A stretch of 64,000 bases of DNA, from assembly GCF_024159025.1 (NCBI RefSeq), contig NZ_JAMYXC010000049.1, forward strand, positions 1-64,000, written 5' to 3'. Below are positions 50,960 through 59,955 of the stretch, one piece after another (position 1 is the first letter of the stretch; every line of letters begins with the position of its first letter). This stretch comes from Limimaricola litoreus (GTDB lineage: Bacteria > Pseudomonadota > Alphaproteobacteria > Rhodobacterales > Rhodobacteraceae). The translations under genes were made by a program, and so were the position numbers. The notes below the pieces were generated by a model. It was not told the DNA's origin, ran no database searches, and saw only the letters and a program-made list of their open reading frames with translations.

Positions 50960-51545
50960 TGGAAAATCCTCCCTGGACGGTCAGCCCGGTGAGCGCCAGG
51001 ATGAGCGCGAGCCCGGTCCCGATGGCGATGAAGGCGAGAACGAGCGTGACGATGGCCCGGCCCAGCCCGGCAAACCCGTGCAGGGTCTGGATGAAGCGGG
51101 CAAGGCACCAGAAGAGCCAAACGAGACCGGCCAGCCCGACCAGCCCCGCAAGCGGCGGCAGGACGAGGATCAGCACGCCCTGCACCAGCCGCAGCGCCAT
51201 CGCCAGCACCTCGAGCCAGACCACCAGCGCCAAGGCGGGCGCGAAACGCCCGCCTCCGCCGAGCAGACGGCCCGCGGCGGTCACCCCGCCCGCGAGCAGC
51301 ACCAGCGAGACGCCGAGCAGCCCGGCATAGACGAAGGGCGTCAGGCCGAAGCCCATGTCGGGGCTCGCGGCGATCATCGGCATCGCGCCTTGCAGGAGCG
51401 CCGTGAGAACGACGCTGACGCAGGTGACGAGCACCAGCGCCTGCCAGGTGGCGGCCGCGCCGGGATAGGTGGCGAGCAGCCGGGCCGCCGCCTCGCCGGG
51501 CGCACGCAGGCTGAGCCGCAACAGATCGGTGATGTAAGTCCACAT
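50952..51545 (-). CDS. YIP1-family membrane protein in the suf operon
   Basis: A 197-residue protein with five or so hydrophobic helices (ATWQALVLVTCVSVVLTALLQG, TPFVYAGLLGVSLVLLAGGVTAAGRLL, FAPALALVVWLEVLAMALRLVQGVLILVLPPLAGLVGLAGLVWLFW, IVTLVLAFIAIGTGLALILALTG). This fits the YIP1 superfamily. It overlaps the sufS start by 8 bp and follows the next membrane gene by 4 bp, so it is part of the operon. The role in Fe-S assembly is unknown; membrane genes at this place are common in Rhodobacteraceae suf operons. Confidence 0.75.
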   Translation of the reverse strand: MWTYITDLLRLSLRAPGEAAARLLATYPGAAATWQALVLVTCVSVVLTALLQGAMPMIAASPDMGFGLTPFVYAGLLGVSLVLLAGGVTAAGRLLGGGGRFAPALALVVWLEVLAMALRLVQGVLILVLPPLAGLVGLAGLVWLFWCLARFIQTLHGFAGLGRAIVTLVLAFIAIGTGLALILALTGLTVQGGFSNV

Positions 51546-51549
51546 GGGT

Positions 51550-52035
51550 TCAGCTCCGGCGCGCGACGACGGCGCGCAGACCCTGCGCCCAAAAAAGAAA
51601 AAAGGCCGCGATCCAGATTCCGCCGACGAGGTTCGTGGCAGGCCCCGGCCCGTTCAGCCCGGCCTGCAGCCCGTAAAGCAGCCCAGCGGGCGTCGAGGCA
51701 AGCAGGGCCCAGAACAGCGCGAGCCGCGCGTCGAAGGCGGTGACGCCGCGCCGCACCAGCCTGAGCAGCAGCCAACTCAGCCCCGCGAGCGCATAAAAGA
51801 ACAGCGGCCAGACGAAGATCCAGGCCAGAAGGTCGTAGGTCATGAGACGGGTCAGATCGGCCCCCGTCTCATGTGCGACCCGCACCAGCCGCGGCCATTG
51901 CGCGACGAAGATCAGGCCGCAGGCGGCGAAGAGCCAGATCAATGCCCGGTCTTCCCGCCTGCCCTGCTCCGCCAGCTCGGCCACGACCCGGCGCGGACCG
52001 CGCCAGGTCCTCACGATGTCCGAGGACACCGCCAT
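51550..52035 (-). CDS. Second membrane protein of the suf operon (YIP1-like)
   Basis: A 161-residue protein from ATG 52035, one base after the sufD stop (TGAGATG). Four membrane helices are visible (RALIWLFAACGLIFVAQW, YDLLAWIFVWPLFFYALAGLSWLLLRLV, LALFWALLASTPAGLLYGL, LVGGIWIAAFFLFWAQGL). Its size and helix pattern resemble its neighbour, so the two could be distant duplicates. It is translationally coupled to sufD. Function unknown. Confidence 0.7.
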   Translation of the reverse strand: MAVSSDIVRTWRGPRRVVAELAEQGRREDRALIWLFAACGLIFVAQWPRLVRVAHETGADLTRLMTYDLLAWIFVWPLFFYALAGLSWLLLRLVRRGVTAFDARLALFWALLASTPAGLLYGLQAGLNGPGPATNLVGGIWIAAFFLFWAQGLRAVVARRS

Positions 52036-52036
52036 C

Positions 52037-53320
52037 TCAGCGGCGCCGTTCCAGCCAGCTCGCGAGCTGCTCGCGCAGCGTCTCGGCCAGACCTTCGTCC
52101 TCGATCTCGGCCAGCGCCTCGGCGACGAAGGCCAGGACCAGCAGGTCCTGCGCCTTGTCCTCGGGGATGCCGCGCGACTTGAGATAGAACAGCGCCGTCT
52201 CGTCGATCGCGCCCGAGGTCGAACCGTGACTGCACTGCACGTCGTCGGCGTAGATCTCCAGCTCCGGCTTGGCGAGGAAATTGGCATCCTCGTCCAGAAG
52301 CAGCGACTGGCTGATCTGGTAGCCATCGGTCTTCTGCGCGTCGGGCTCGACCAGGATCTTGCCCTGAAACACGCCGGTTGCGCCGTTGCGCAGCACTTTC
52401 TTGAAGACCTGCCGACTTTCGCAGTTCACCGCGTCATGGGTGACAAAGACCGTGTCGTCGTGGTGAAAATCGCGCCCGTCGCCGAGCGCGGCACCGGCCA
52501 CATGCGCCACCGCATCGTCGCCCTTGAGCGTGATGATCACCTCGTTGCGGGTCATCATGCCGTTGAGCGAGAGCGTGAAGCTCTTGAAGGTGCTTTCCTG
52601 CCCGAGCCGCGCAAAGACATGCGTGGCGGCGCGGCGCTCGTGGTCGCGGCCCTGCATGCGCACGTGGTGGAACGCGCCGTTGTCGGCGATGTCCACTTCC
52701 ATGCCGGTGTTGAGCCGCGAGGCCCCGACACCGCTTTCAAGAAGCGTCAGCTCGGCCCCGTCCTCGACCCGCACCATGTGGCGCAGCACCGCTTCGGCCG
52801 TCTCCTCCGAGCGACGATACTCGACATGCACGGGCTTGGAGACCTTACCCGTCGCGCGCAGCACGAGGCCGTCCTCGGCAAAGGCGGTGTTGAAGATCGC
52901 CAGCGGCCGGTCGACGCGGTTCTGCCCCGCCGTCTCAAGAACGCCCAGCAAGCCCTTGACCCAATGGATGTCCTTGGTCACGGCATCGGCGAAACGCTCG
53001 ATCTCCAGCCCGTCCTGTTCGAGCGCGTCTGAGGCCTCGGCATCGAACACGCCGTCGATGAAGACGACGCGCAGGACATCGGTCTCTTCAAAACCCGGCG
53101 CGTCGAGCGCGATCTCGGCGCGCGGCGTCTCTTGCGTCAGGAACTCGGCGGGGTTGGTAAAACGCCAGTATTCGTCGCGCCGATACGGCAGGCCCATGCC
53201 CTGCAGCCGGTTGAGCGCGTCATGCCGCGCCTCGCGCGCCCAGGCCGCGCCGCCCTCGGGGATCGAAAGCCCCGAAAGACGCGCCTCGGTGGCGTCGGAT
53301 TTCGCTTGTGCGAGCGCCAT
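52037..53320 (-). CDS. sufD: SufD, Fe-S scaffold complex subunit
   Basis: A 427-residue protein of the SufB/SufD family. The beta-helix core runs from about 130 to 400, with HVRMQGRDHERRAATHVFARLGQES and EVIITLKGDDAVAHVAGAALGDGRDFHHDD, then the conserved C-terminal SQSLLLDEDANFLAKPELEIYADDVQCSHGSTSGAIDETALFYLKSRGI. The functional His/Cys region is CSHGST. It forms SufBC2D with the adjacent products. It overlaps the sufC stop by one base. Confidence 0.95.
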   Translation of the reverse strand: MALAQAKSDATEARLSGLSIPEGGAAWAREARHDALNRLQGMGLPYRRDEYWRFTNPAEFLTQETPRAEIALDAPGFEETDVLRVVFIDGVFDAEASDALEQDGLEIERFADAVTKDIHWVKGLLGVLETAGQNRVDRPLAIFNTAFAEDGLVLRATGKVSKPVHVEYRRSEETAEAVLRHMVRVEDGAELTLLESGVGASRLNTGMEVDIADNGAFHHVRMQGRDHERRAATHVFARLGQESTFKSFTLSLNGMMTRNEVIITLKGDDAVAHVAGAALGDGRDFHHDDTVFVTHDAVNCESRQVFKKVLRNGATGVFQGKILVEPDAQKTDGYQISQSLLLDEDANFLAKPELEIYADDVQCSHGSTSGAIDETALFYLKSRGIPEDKAQDLLVLAFVAEALAEIEDEGLAETLREQLASWLERRR

Positions 53321-54075
53321 TACTGCACCTCGTCCATCAGCTCGGCATAGCCGTTCTTCTCGACCTCAAGCGCCAGCTCCGGCCCGCCCGACTTGATGAT
53401 CCGGCCATTGGCCATGATGTGCACCACGTCCGGCGTGATGTGGTCGAGCAGGCGCTGGTAGTGCGTGATGACGAGGAAGGAGCGCCCCTCGCTGCGCAGC
53501 GCGTTCACCCCGTCGGAGACGAGCTTCATCGCGTCGACGTCGAGGCCGGAGTCGGTCTCGTCGAGAATGCACATCTTGGGCTCGAGCACCGCCATCTGCA
53601 GGATTTCGTTGCGCTTCTTCTCACCGCCCGAGAAGCCCACGTTGACCGGGCGCTTGAGCATCTCGGCGTCGATCTTCAGGTCCTTGGCCTTCTCGCGCAC
53701 GATCTTGAGGAATTCGGCCGCCGAAGCCTCGTCCTCGCCGCGCGCCTTGCGCTGCGCGTTGTAGGCGGTGCGCAGGAAGGTCATGTTGCCGACGCCGGGG
53801 ATCTCGACCGGGTACTGGAACGCGAGGAAGAGGCCCTCGGCGGCGCGCTCCTCGGGATCCATGTCAAGCAGGTCGACGCCGTCGAGCGTGGCCGAACCCT
53901 CGGTCACCTCGTAGCCGTCGCGGCCCGACAGCACATAGGAGAGCGTCGACTTGCCCGAGCCGTTCGGCCCCATGATCGCATGCACCTGGCCCGCGCCGAC
54001 CTCGAGGTCGACGCCCTTCAGGATCTGCTTGTCTTCTTCTTCGAGTTTGACCTTCAGGTCTTTGATCGTCAGCAT
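53320..54075 (-). CDS. sufC: SufC, ATPase of the SufBCD complex
   Basis: A 251-residue soluble ABC-type ATPase. Walker A is GPNGSGKST, the signature is FSGGEKKRNEILQ, and Walker B is MCILDETDSGLDVDAM, with VITHYQRLL as the switch His. These are SufC hallmarks. It drives conformational change in SufB-SufD. It is in operon with sufD downstream and a small methyltransferase-like gene upstream (17 bp). Confidence 0.97.
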   Translation of the reverse strand: MLTIKDLKVKLEEEDKQILKGVDLEVGAGQVHAIMGPNGSGKSTLSYVLSGRDGYEVTEGSATLDGVDLLDMDPEERAAEGLFLAFQYPVEIPGVGNMTFLRTAYNAQRKARGEDEASAAEFLKIVREKAKDLKIDAEMLKRPVNVGFSGGEKKRNEILQMAVLEPKMCILDETDSGLDVDAMKLVSDGVNALRSEGRSFLVITHYQRLLDHITPDVVHIMANGRIIKSGGPELALEVEKNGYAELMDEVQ

Positions 54076-54092
54076 CTAGTTCTCCTTCCGCA

Positions 54093-54686
54093 TCACTTCC
54101 TGCGGGTGAATGTCTCTAGGATCCACGTCAGATCGGCTGGCGGGATCGGTGTGGGGTCGAGGGCGAACTCGGCCATGCGGCCATGCATCGCCACCGGGGC
54201 GCCGTAGCGTTCGACCTCGTGATAGATCGGACGCCCGGCATAATCGTCGAAGAACAACCGCACCGGACGGGTGATCCGGAACAGCGTGGTCAGAAAGCAG
54301 GCCGCGCGAAACCGGCCATCGACCAGCACCACGTCCGGATGGACGAAATCGTCCCGGTCCCAGACGGTGGTCGGGTAGCGGTGGAACCGCCGCCATGTCG
54401 CCGCCTCGTCCGCCGGCTGGCCCCACTTGCCCGTGGGGCCGATGTCGCCGTGGTGCAGATGCACGCGGGCCTCGGGCGGACAGGCTTCGAACCAGCGGCG
54501 CAGCTGCGCGATGTAGCCGCGGTCGCTTTCGACCGCAAAGACGGTCCGGCCCGGCAGCAGCGCCGCCATCGCGGTCGAACCGCCCGAGCCGTACTCCAGG
54601 ATCGTGGTCGCGCCCTCGTAGGCCGCGCCAAGCGCGGCGGCTTCCGCCTCGGGAAAGGCGAACTCCGGGGGCGCGACCTGATCCAT
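54093..54686 (-). CDS. Methyltransferase-like protein inside the suf operon
   Basis: A 197-residue protein with a class I SAM-binding-like core: TTILEYGSGGSTAMAALLPGRTVFAVESD resembles motif I and the acidic loop of a Rossmann methyltransferase, and DVVLVDGRFRAACF resembles motif IV. Its start overlaps the sufB stop (TGATGG), and sufC follows after 17 bp, so it is fully embedded in the operon. The substrate is unknown and no Fe-S function is established that I know of. It might be a passenger. Confidence 0.65.
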   Translation of the reverse strand: MDQVAPPEFAFPEAEAAALGAAYEGATTILEYGSGGSTAMAALLPGRTVFAVESDRGYIAQLRRWFEACPPEARVHLHHGDIGPTGKWGQPADEAATWRRFHRYPTTVWDRDDFVHPDVVLVDGRFRAACFLTTLFRITRPVRLFFDDYAGRPIYHEVERYGAPVAMHGRMAEFALDPTPIPPADLTWILETFTRRK

Positions 54687-56224
54687 CAGCCGACCGAGCC
54701 TTCGAGCGAGATCGCAACGAGGCTTTGCGCTTCCATGGCGAACTCCATCGGCAGCGCCTGCAGCACCTCCTTGCAGAAGCCGTTGACCACGAGGGCCACC
54801 GCCTCCTCCTCGTCCATGCCGCGCTGGCGGCAGTAGAACAGCTGCTCGTCATCGACCTTCGAGGTGGTCGCCTCGTGCTCGACGCGGGACGAGTTGTTCT
54901 TGACCTCGATGTAGGGGACGGTGTGCGCCCCGCATTTGTCGCCGATCAAGAGGCTGTCGCACTGGGTGTAGTTGCGGCTTTCCTTGGCCTTGGGGTGCAT
55001 CGAGACGAGGCCGCGATAGGTGTTCTGTGCCTGCCCCGCCGAGATGCCTTTGGAGACGATGCGCGACTTGGTGCGCTTGCCCAGATGGACCATCTTGGTG
55101 CCGGTGTCGGCCTGCTGGTGATTGTTGGCGATGGCGATGGAATAGAACTCGCCCTGGCTGTCGTCGCCGCGCAGGATGCAGGAGGGATACTTCCAGGTCA
55201 CCGCGGAGCCGGTTTCCACCTGCGTCCACATCACCTTGGCCCGGTCGCCGCGGCAATCGGCGCGCTTGGTGACGAAGTTGTAGATGCCGCCCTTGCCGTC
55301 CTCGTCGCCCGGATACCAGTTCTGCACCGTGGAATACTTCACCTCGGCGTCTTCCTCGACGATGATCTCGACCACGGCGGCGTGCAGTTGTGCCACGTCG
55401 CGCTTGGGCGCGGTGCAGCCTTCGAGGTAGCTCACGTAAGAGCCCTTGTCGGCGATGATCAGCGTCCGCTCGAACTGCCCGGTGTTCTCGGCATTGATGC
55501 GGAAATAGGTCGAAAGCTCCATCGGGCAGCGCACGCCCGGCGGCACGTAGACGAAGGAGCCATCCGAAAACACGGCCGAGTTCAGCGTGGCGTAGAAGTT
55601 GTCGGACTGCGGCACGACGGTGCCGAGATACTTCTTCACCAGCTCGGGATGCTCGCGGATCGCCTCGGAGATCGAGCAGAAGATCACGCCCGCCTTCTTC
55701 AGCTCTTCCTGAAAGGTCGTGCCGACGGAAACGCTATCGAACACGGCGTCCACGGCGACCTTGCGCTCACCATCAGCGGGGGCGGCGTTTTCCGCGCCCT
55801 CGACACCGGCGAGGATCATCTGCTCTTTCAGCGGAATGCCGAGCTTCTTGTAGGTCTCCAGAAGCTTGGGATCGACCTCGTCGAGCGATTTCGGCTTCAC
55901 TTCCATGCTCTTGGGGCGAGCGTAGTAGAAGATGTCCTGAAAATCGATCCTGGGGTAGTTGACCATCGCCCAGTTCGGCTCGTCGAGCTTTTCCCAACGG
56001 GCAAAGGCCTGCAGACGCCATTCGGTCATCCACTCGGGCTCTTCGTTCTTGTCCGAGATCAGACGCACGATGTCGGTGTTCACGCCCTTGGGGGCGTAAT
56101 CCATCTCGATCTCGGTGTTCCAGCCGTGCTTGTAGGCGCCCGACAGCTTTGCCACGGCATCGACGGTCTCCTGATCGACGCCTTCCTTGGCTTCCTTGGT
56201 CATGTCCTGCTCGAGGATCGCCAT
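54686..56224 (-). CDS. sufB: SufB, Fe-S scaffold
   Basis: A 512-residue protein from ATG 56224 (AAAGGAGACC upstream). SufB hallmarks are YHWKM-region segments early on ([18 protein letters not shown]), [63 protein letters not shown], and [52 protein letters not shown]. The cluster-binding Cys/Glu region is included in this last part. It builds Fe-S clusters with SufC and SufD. It follows the cysteine desulfurase gene by 19 bp. Confidence 0.97.
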   Translation of the reverse strand: MAILEQDMTKEAKEGVDQETVDAVAKLSGAYKHGWNTEIEMDYAPKGVNTDIVRLISDKNEEPEWMTEWRLQAFARWEKLDEPNWAMVNYPRIDFQDIFYYARPKSMEVKPKSLDEVDPKLLETYKKLGIPLKEQMILAGVEGAENAAPADGERKVAVDAVFDSVSVGTTFQEELKKAGVIFCSISEAIREHPELVKKYLGTVVPQSDNFYATLNSAVFSDGSFVYVPPGVRCPMELSTYFRINAENTGQFERTLIIADKGSYVSYLEGCTAPKRDVAQLHAAVVEIIVEEDAEVKYSTVQNWYPGDEDGKGGIYNFVTKRADCRGDRAKVMWTQVETGSAVTWKYPSCILRGDDSQGEFYSIAIANNHQQADTGTKMVHLGKRTKSRIVSKGISAGQAQNTYRGLVSMHPKAKESRNYTQCDSLLIGDKCGAHTVPYIEVKNNSSRVEHEATTSKVDDEQLFYCRQRGMDEEEAVALVVNGFCKEVLQALPMEFAMEAQSLVAISLEGSVG

Positions 56225-56243
56225 GACGGTCTCCTTTTTCCAC

Positions 56244-57287
56244 TCACGCCGCGCGGGCGCGCATTTTCCTGTAGGCCGAGCCCCAGGCATCCGCGAAACG
56301 CAGCACCTGATCCTCGGTCGTTTCCACTCCCAGCGAGACGCGGATCGCGGATTGCGCCACATCGCTGTCGTATCCCATGGCGGTCAGCACGCGGCTTGCG
56401 CGCACCTTGCCGCTCGAACAGGCCGAACCGGCCGAGATCGCCATGCCGGCGAGGTCCATCGCCATCACCTGCGTCTCGCCCTTCCATCCTGGCGCCGCAA
56501 AGCAGCTGGTGTTGGGCAGCCGGGCCGTCCCCCTGCCCGCAAAGATAAGATCGGGGGCCGCGGATTCCACCGCCTCCTCCATCATGTCGCGCAGAGTTTT
56601 CACCCTGTCCCAGACCCCGTCCTCGAGATCGCGCTGCGCGGCCCTGGCGGCCGCCGCCATCCCGGCAATGCCGATCACGTTCTCGGTGCCCGCGCGGCGG
56701 CCCATCTCCTGCCCTCCGCCCCTGATCCGGGCGGCCAGATCAGTGCCGCGCCTGAGGATCAGCGCGCCGACGCCCTTCGGCCCGCCGAACTTGTGGGCCG
56801 AGAGGATCGCCATGTCGAGCCCCGACCAGTCGAAGGCAAAGGGCAGTCGCCCGAAGCCCTGGGTGATGTCCGAGCAAGCCAGCCCTTGCGGCAGCTCCTG
56901 GATCACCCCGGTCTCGGAATTGGCAAGTTGCAGCACCGAGCGGGCCGGATCGGCCACGGTCACGCGGCCTTTCGCATCGACCGGCAGCGCGTCCGACACC
57001 CATGCCGCGACGGCATCATGTTCGACCGCCGCGCCATCGAGCCCGCGTCCCTCCAGCGCCAGCGCCGCGGCCTCGGTCGCGCCCGAGACGAAGACGACAT
57101 CGGCGCTCGCGGCCCCTGCCGCTTCGGCGATCTCGGCGCGGGCGCGCTCGACGATGGCCTTGGCGACACGGCCCTCGGCATGGACCGAGGACGGGTTGCC
57201 CACCGCATCCATCGCCGCGATCATCGCGTCGCGCGCATGCCCTCGCAGCGGCGCGGTGGCGTTGTGGTCGAGGTAGATCCGGCTCAT
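56244..57287 (-). CDS. IscS/NifS-type cysteine desulfurase
   Basis: A 347-residue PLP enzyme from ATG 57287. [19 protein letters not shown] is the class V start, the PLP lysine lies in [19 protein letters not shown], and the active-site Cys is in [12 protein letters not shown]. This is the group I (IscS/NifS) desulfurase that stands next to iscR in alphaproteobacteria. Its start overlaps the iscR stop (ATGA). The operon therefore encodes two desulfurases, this one and SufS. Confidence 0.92.
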   Translation of the reverse strand: MSRIYLDHNATAPLRGHARDAMIAAMDAVGNPSSVHAEGRVAKAIVERARAEIAEAAGAASADVVFVSGATEAAALALEGRGLDGAAVEHDAVAAWVSDALPVDAKGRVTVADPARSVLQLANSETGVIQELPQGLACSDITQGFGRLPFAFDWSGLDMAILSAHKFGGPKGVGALILRRGTDLAARIRGGGQEMGRRAGTENVIGIAGMAAAARAAQRDLEDGVWDRVKTLRDMMEEAVESAAPDLIFAGRGTARLPNTSCFAAPGWKGETQVMAMDLAGMAISAGSACSSGKVRASRVLTAMGYDSDVAQSAIRVSLGVETTEDQVLRFADAWGSAYRKMRARAA

Positions 57288-57742
57288 TCGTCCACCACCT
57301 GGAACAGGTTCGGCACGGCGGGGCACGGGGCCAGCCCGTTGCCGGTCACATCCGACAGGCGCGTCTGGTGCAAGAAGACATAGACATGCGCCGAAAGCCC
57401 CTCCCACAGCCGGTTGGTCAGCGATTGCGCGCGGCTGCCGGAGGCGCCGCCCGAGACGCCCGCGCCCTTGTGCATGGCGCTCACCGTCTCGTCCACGGCG
57501 CCGAGGATCTCGGCCACGCGGATTTCGGCCGCCGGGCGGGCCAGGCGGTAGCCGCCGCCGGGGCCGCGCACGCTTTCGACCAGCCCCGCGCGCCGCAGCT
57601 TGACGAAAAGCTGCTCGAGATAGGGCAAGGAGACGTCCTGACGCTTGGAAATATCGCCCAGCGTCACCAATGAGCCCTGCGGCTGCAGGGCCAGATCGGC
57701 CAGCGCCACCATGGCGTATCGCCCCTTGGTCGACAGCTTCAT
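57284..57742 (-). CDS. iscR: IscR, Rrf2-family Fe-S regulator lacking the Cys triad
   Basis: A 152-residue regulator from ATG 57742. The winged helix is typical of Rrf2 proteins (MKLSTKGRYAMVALADLAL, SLPYLEQLFVKLRRAGLVESVRGPGGGYRLARP). The loop that holds three cysteines in E. coli IscR reads MHKGAGVSGGASGSRAQ here; the only Cys is near the C-terminus (LAPCPAV). A similar single-Cys IscR that still binds a cluster has been described in Rhodobacter sphaeroides. It heads the isc-suf operon and probably represses it when clusters are plentiful. Confidence 0.93.
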   Translation of the reverse strand: MKLSTKGRYAMVALADLALQPQGSLVTLGDISKRQDVSLPYLEQLFVKLRRAGLVESVRGPGGGYRLARPAAEIRVAEILGAVDETVSAMHKGAGVSGGASGSRAQSLTNRLWEGLSAHVYVFLHQTRLSDVTGNGLAPCPAVPNLFQVVDE

Positions 57743-57848
57743 CGCTCTTGCACCCCGCTTGAGGCCCGGCAAGGGGCCATTATCATTGACGCCGCGAGGG
57801 GGTCTGGTTAATTCCCCTGCAGCCGCTCCGATGCCTCGGCCTTCGGAG

Positions 57849-57863
57849 TTAGAACCGTTCTAA
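57849..57863. promoter_or_regulatory. Irr-type iron control element (ICE-like palindrome)
   Basis: TTAGAACCGTTCTAA is a perfect 7-bp inverted repeat around one base. It fits the TTAGAA-N3-TTCTAA core of the alphaproteobacterial Irr-binding ICE motif. It lies 107 bp upstream of iscR and 60 bp upstream of the divergent hydrolase gene, so Irr may control the operon in response to iron or heme in addition to IscR. Confidence 0.75.
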
Positions 57864-57922
57864 GGTGCCATAGGGTTTCTGTCAAGAAACTGTCTCACGC
57901 ACCGCAGCCGCAAGGGACGTCC

Positions 57923-58576
57923 ATGCCCGAAGTCATCTTCCCCGGTCCCGAGGGCCGGCTCGAAGGCCGCTACCATCCGCAAAAGGACCGCGATGCGCCG
58001 ATTGCCATCGTGTTGCATCCGCATCCGCAGTTCGGCGGCACGATGAACAACCGGGTGGTCTACAACCTGCACTATGCCTTCTACGAGATGGGCTTCACGG
58101 TGCTGCGCTTCAACTTCCGGGGCGTAGGTCGCAGCCAGGGCGAATACGACCAGGGCGTGGGCGAGCTGTCGGATGCGGCCTCGGCGCTCGACTACCTGCA
58201 GTCGATGAACAACAACGCCAAGCACTGCTGGGTCGCGGGTTTCTCCTTCGGCGCCTGGATCGGCATGCAGCTTCTGATGCGCCGCCCCGAGATCACCGGT
58301 TTCATCTCGGTCGCGCCGCTTGCCAACATGTACGACTTCTCCTTCCTCGCGCCCTGCCCCTCCTCGGGGCTGATCATCAACGGCTCGGCCGACCGCGTGG
58401 CGCCGCCCGCCGATACGGTGGGGCTGGTCAACAAGCTGCACGAGCAGAAGGGCATCACCATCACCCATGAGGTGGTCGATGGCGCGGGCCACTTCTTCGA
58501 GGATCCGCACATGGACACGCTCGTCGGCTCGGTGAAGGGCTATGTCGGCCGCCGGCTGACCGAGAACACCCGCTGA
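57923..58576 (+). CDS. Alpha/beta hydrolase (small serine hydrolase)
   Basis: A 217-residue protein. Features are AIVLHPHPQFGGTMNNRVVYNLHYAFYEMGFTVLRFNFRGVGRSQG (oxyanion and FNFRGVG region), the nucleophile elbow GFSFGAW (Ser), the Asp in GSADRVAPP, and the His in GAGHFFED. Proteins of this size are found throughout alphaproteobacteria and have no settled function. It is divergent from iscR and heads a short run of overlapping genes. Confidence 0.85.
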   Translation: MPEVIFPGPEGRLEGRYHPQKDRDAPIAIVLHPHPQFGGTMNNRVVYNLHYAFYEMGFTVLRFNFRGVGRSQGEYDQGVGELSDAASALDYLQSMNNNAKHCWVAGFSFGAWIGMQLLMRRPEITGFISVAPLANMYDFSFLAPCPSSGLIINGSADRVAPPADTVGLVNKLHEQKGITITHEVVDGAGHFFEDPHMDTLVGSVKGYVGRRLTENTR

Positions 58577-58797
58577 TGGGGATCACCGAGGATCTCGCCG
58601 ACGCGCTGGCGCGCGATGCCATCGCCGCGGCCGAACGGCTGGGCGACGACGAGGTGATCTCCGAGGTGTCCGAGGCGCTCGGCGCCTCCTCAACCACGAC
58701 GCAGGAGGCCTATCTCACCGCGGTGCGCGTACGCCTTGCCGAGCAGCGCGCGCGGCGGCTTCTGGACGAACGCCTGCGGCGCGGCGCGTCCGCATGA
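58576..58797 (+). CDS. Small helical protein of unknown function
   Basis: A 73-residue protein whose ATG overlaps the preceding stop by one base (TGATGG) and whose stop overlaps the next start (ATGA). It is charged and helical (LADALARDAIAAAERLGDDEVISEVSEALG, VRLAEQRARRLLDERLRR). The coupling implies a functional link with the hydrolase and the HD-domain protein. Family not recognised. Confidence 0.65.
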   Translation: MGITEDLADALARDAIAAAERLGDDEVISEVSEALGASSTTTQEAYLTAVRVRLAEQRARRLLDERLRRGASA

Positions 58798-59369
58798 GCC
58801 GCCTCGACGCGCAGCTGGACTTTCTCGCCGAGGCCGACCGGCTGAAATCGGTGCTGCGCGCCACGACGCTGCACGACGCCTCGCGCCGCGAGAACTCGGC
58901 CGAGCACAGCTGGCACGTCATGCTGCACGCGCTGGTGCTGGCCGAGCACGCCGCGCGCCCCGTCGATGTCTCGCGCGTGATGACCATGCTCTTGCTGCAC
59001 GACCTCGTGGAGATCGACGCGGGCGACAACCCGATTCACGGCGATCACGACCCGGCCGAGCAGGAGGCCCGCGAGCAGGCCGCCGCCGAACGGATCTTCG
59101 GGCTGCTGCCAGAGGATCAGCGCGACGGGCTGCGCGCGATCTGGGAGGAGTTCGAGGCGGCGCAGAGCGATGACGCGGTCTTTGCCAAGTCGATCGACCG
59201 GGTGCAGCCCGTTTTGTCGAACCTCGCCACCGATGGCGGCACATGGCCCGAATACAAGGTCACCGCCGAACAGCTGGAAACCCGCGTCGGCACCAAGGTC
59301 TCGCGCGGCGCGCCCGCGCTCTGGACCGGGCTGGCCCAGAGGATCGACGCCTGGTTCTCCGGGCGCTGA
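58794..59369 (+). CDS. HD-domain hydrolase (YfbR-like 5'-nucleotidase group)
   Basis: A 191-residue metal-dependent phosphohydrolase. Metal ligands are visible in order: ENSAEHSWHVMLHALVLAEHA (His), MLLLHDLVEIDAGDN (HD pair) and the later Asp in DDAVFAKSIDRVQP. The arrangement matches the HD_3/YfbR-YGK1 family of 5'-deoxynucleotidases. It is cytoplasmic and is the last of three coupled genes. Confidence 0.85.
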   Translation: MSRLDAQLDFLAEADRLKSVLRATTLHDASRRENSAEHSWHVMLHALVLAEHAARPVDVSRVMTMLLLHDLVEIDAGDNPIHGDHDPAEQEAREQAAAERIFGLLPEDQRDGLRAIWEEFEAAQSDDAVFAKSIDRVQPVLSNLATDGGTWPEYKVTAEQLETRVGTKVSRGAPALWTGLAQRIDAWFSGR

Positions 59370-59411
59370 TCCCCTTCATCTTTCTTCAAATACGCAGATC
59401 GCGCCGCCGCC

Positions 59412-59804
59412 TCAGCGGCGCGGCGTCACGTCGCGCGCGCCCGTCGCCGCATCCATCTCCAGGTGCTCGCGCAGGATCGCCGCGTTGCGCAGGTTCGCCT
59501 TGAACCCGAAGTCGATCAGATCGCCGATGACCGGGACGGAGCCCACCACGTAATCCACCCCGGTGTTCAGCGCCATCTTCCCGATTTTGCGGCGCGGCAC
59601 GCCGAGCTGATGCGCGCGCCACACCAGCCAGGCCGAGGGGGCGAGAGAGATGGTGTCGCCGATGCCGGGGATCAGACCGAGCAGGCTGTCGTAGCCGAAG
59701 CGGAAGCCGAACAACCTGAACCGCGCATCCATGAGATGCGCCATCCGGTCGAGCCGGGCCAGTTCCTCGGCGTGGCGAATGCGTCCTGTCGTGTCCTTCG
59801 GCAT
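59412..59804 (-). CDS. DUF4112 protein
   Basis: A 130-residue protein from ATG 59804. The conserved DUF4112 segments are LDRMAHLMDARFRLFGFRFGYDSLLGLIPGIGDTISLAPSAWLVW and LNTGVDYVVGSVPVIGDLIDFGFKANLRNAAILREHL, each with a membrane-friendly hydrophobic part. Function unknown. It is convergent with the HD-domain gene and divergent from icd. Confidence 0.85.
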   Translation of the reverse strand: MPKDTTGRIRHAEELARLDRMAHLMDARFRLFGFRFGYDSLLGLIPGIGDTISLAPSAWLVWRAHQLGVPRRKIGKMALNTGVDYVVGSVPVIGDLIDFGFKANLRNAAILREHLEMDAATGARDVTPRR

Positions 59805-59955
59805 GGTCGGGCTCCTTGCTGTCGCCTCCCAACACGCAAGACGGCGCATGGTTCGGCGCGGGCTTTGACCGTATACGAGTGTATGCCGCCTTCCAAAGCG
59901 GCGCGAGACGCGCTATGCCCCGGCCCGAGACAGTATAATCAACGCGGAGGCCCCC

